Shown here: positions 35,088 through 35,627 of the stretch, piece after piece
Position numbering within the stretch: position 1 is the stretch's first letter
Layout of the letters: each line of letters opens with the position of its first letter
NCBI GenBank assembly: GCA_012519615.1
Contig: JAAYPW010000032.1
Location: 1-35,627 of the forward strand
DNA from: Fusobacteriota bacterium
GTDB lineage: Bacteria > Fusobacteriota > Fusobacteriia > Fusobacteriales > JAAYPW01
Direction of reading: 5' to 3'
Length of the DNA stretch: 35,627 nucleotides
Notes under the pieces: generated by a model
Told to the model about the DNA's origin: nothing
Seen by the model: only the letters and a program-made list of their open reading frames with translations
The model's database searches: none
Translations under genes and position numbers: made by a program

Positions 35088-35627
35088 TTGAAAATAAGTG
35101 GATTTAGCATGATAAAAAATTCAAGTAAATTATATTATCCGATACAAGAATCTATACGTTCAATACTTCCAATAGTTGATGAATTTGTTGTTGCTGTTGG
35201 TGATTGTGATAAAGATGATAACACAAGAGAATTAATAGAGGGTATTAATTCAGATAAAATTAAAATAATAGATACTGTGTGGGATTTAGAAAAATATCCA
35301 TATGGTATGGAAAATGCACATCAAACTGATATCGCAAAAGCAGCATGTACAGGGGATTGGTTGTTTTATTTACAAGCAGATGAGGTTGTACATGAAAAAT
35401 ATTTAGAAAAGATTGTAGAAAGTTGTAAAAAATATTTAAATGATAAAGAAGTTGAAGGTTTTTTATTTAAGTATATCCATTTTTGGGGTGATTATAATCG
35501 CTATCATAAATCACACTCTTGGTATCCAAAAGAGATAAGAATTATAAGAAATGATAAAGAGATACATTCATGGGAATCTGCACAATCTTTTAGAAGAATA
35601 CCTAATTTTAATGGGATTAACTATAGA
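35088..35627 (+). CDS. Family 2 glycosyltransferase, N-terminal part (runs off window)
   Basis: The frame opens at TTG 35088, 2 nt after ugd, with GGGGTAGGTG upstream inside ugd, and stays open to the end (180 codons). The start MKISGFSMIKNSSKLYYPI and PIVDEFVVAVGDCDKDDNTRELI resemble a GT-A fold; WLFYLQADEVVHEKYLEKI holds the metal-binding acidic motif in QADE form. The aromatic stretch HFWGDYNRYHKSHSWYPKEIRIIRN is typical of surface-sugar transferases of this type. ATG 35109 is an alternative start. Confidence 0.8.
   Translation, partial: MKISGFSMIKNSSKLYYPIQESIRSILPIVDEFVVAVGDCDKDDNTRELIEGINSDKIKIIDTVWDLEKYPYGMENAHQTDIAKAACTGDWLFYLQADEVVHEKYLEKIVESCKKYLNDKEVEGFLFKYIHFWGDYNRYHKSHSWYPKEIRIIRNDKEIHSWESAQSFRRIPNFNGINYR

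Overview
The window is about 35.6 kb of very AT-rich bacterial chromosome. It carries lipopolysaccharide (LPS) core genes (heptosyltransferase family, WaaE-like glycosyltransferase, RfaY-like kinase), so the cell has a Gram-negative envelope. Its housekeeping genes, however, look like those of low-GC Gram-positives. Low GC plus an outer membrane suggests Fusobacteriota, possibly an environmental, prototrophic lineage given the arginine, leucine, proline, methionine and purine genes. This is an inference; there is no rRNA gene in the window to settle it.

Layout. 1-631: 3' end of a family 2 glycosyltransferase. 1335-5486: a probable operon uppS-cdsA-dxr-tmk-Bax inhibitor-1 family protein (isoprenoid, phospholipid and dTMP metabolism). 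5583-6875: enolase with its own promoter and terminator. 6939-10304: purE (minus), comM/yifB (plus), metX (minus). 10804-11875: a split chromate-transporter pair. 11925-15123: leuA behind a promoter and a candidate Leu-rich leader peptide, then proA. 15185-18568: argJ-argB-argD. 18641-20074: a membrane-anchored alpha/beta hydrolase. 20629-25993: a long leader, then ilvE-argF-argG and a SurA/PpiD-like chaperone. 26856-27132: tRNA-Leu, tRNA-fMet and tRNA-Met behind a perfect consensus promoter. 27314 to the end: an LPS/polysaccharide cluster with a WaaE-like glycosyltransferase, RfaY-like kinase, a broken copy of that kinase, FdtB/FdtA-type amino-sugar enzymes, two more glycosyltransferases, UDP-glucose dehydrogenase and a truncated glycosyltransferase.

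The most unusual signal is not a gene. Eight of about thirty coding regions (uppS, tmk, comM, metX, ilvE, the PpiD-like gene, fdtB and the family 9 glycosyltransferase) lack a usable Shine-Dalgarno (SD) sequence next to the start. Each instead has a strong, often extended SD (typically AAAGGTGGTGA) 31-84 nt upstream. In all eight, an inverted repeat fills the gap between SD and start codon. If the hairpin is folded out, the SD-to-start distance becomes about 8-13 nt, close to the 5-10 nt of the ordinary genes here. The start codons are supported independently by the conserved N-termini of the protein families. This looks like a recurrent split ribosome-binding site, known to me only from isolated cases such as T4 gene 25. 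The ilvE copy is especially elaborate, with competing pairing partners.

Decay is visible too: the tandem RfaY-like duplicate has a stop and frameshifts, a sugar-nucleotide cytidylyltransferase-like remnant lies before ilvE, and an 88-bp inverted-repeat element sits upstream of the tRNAs.
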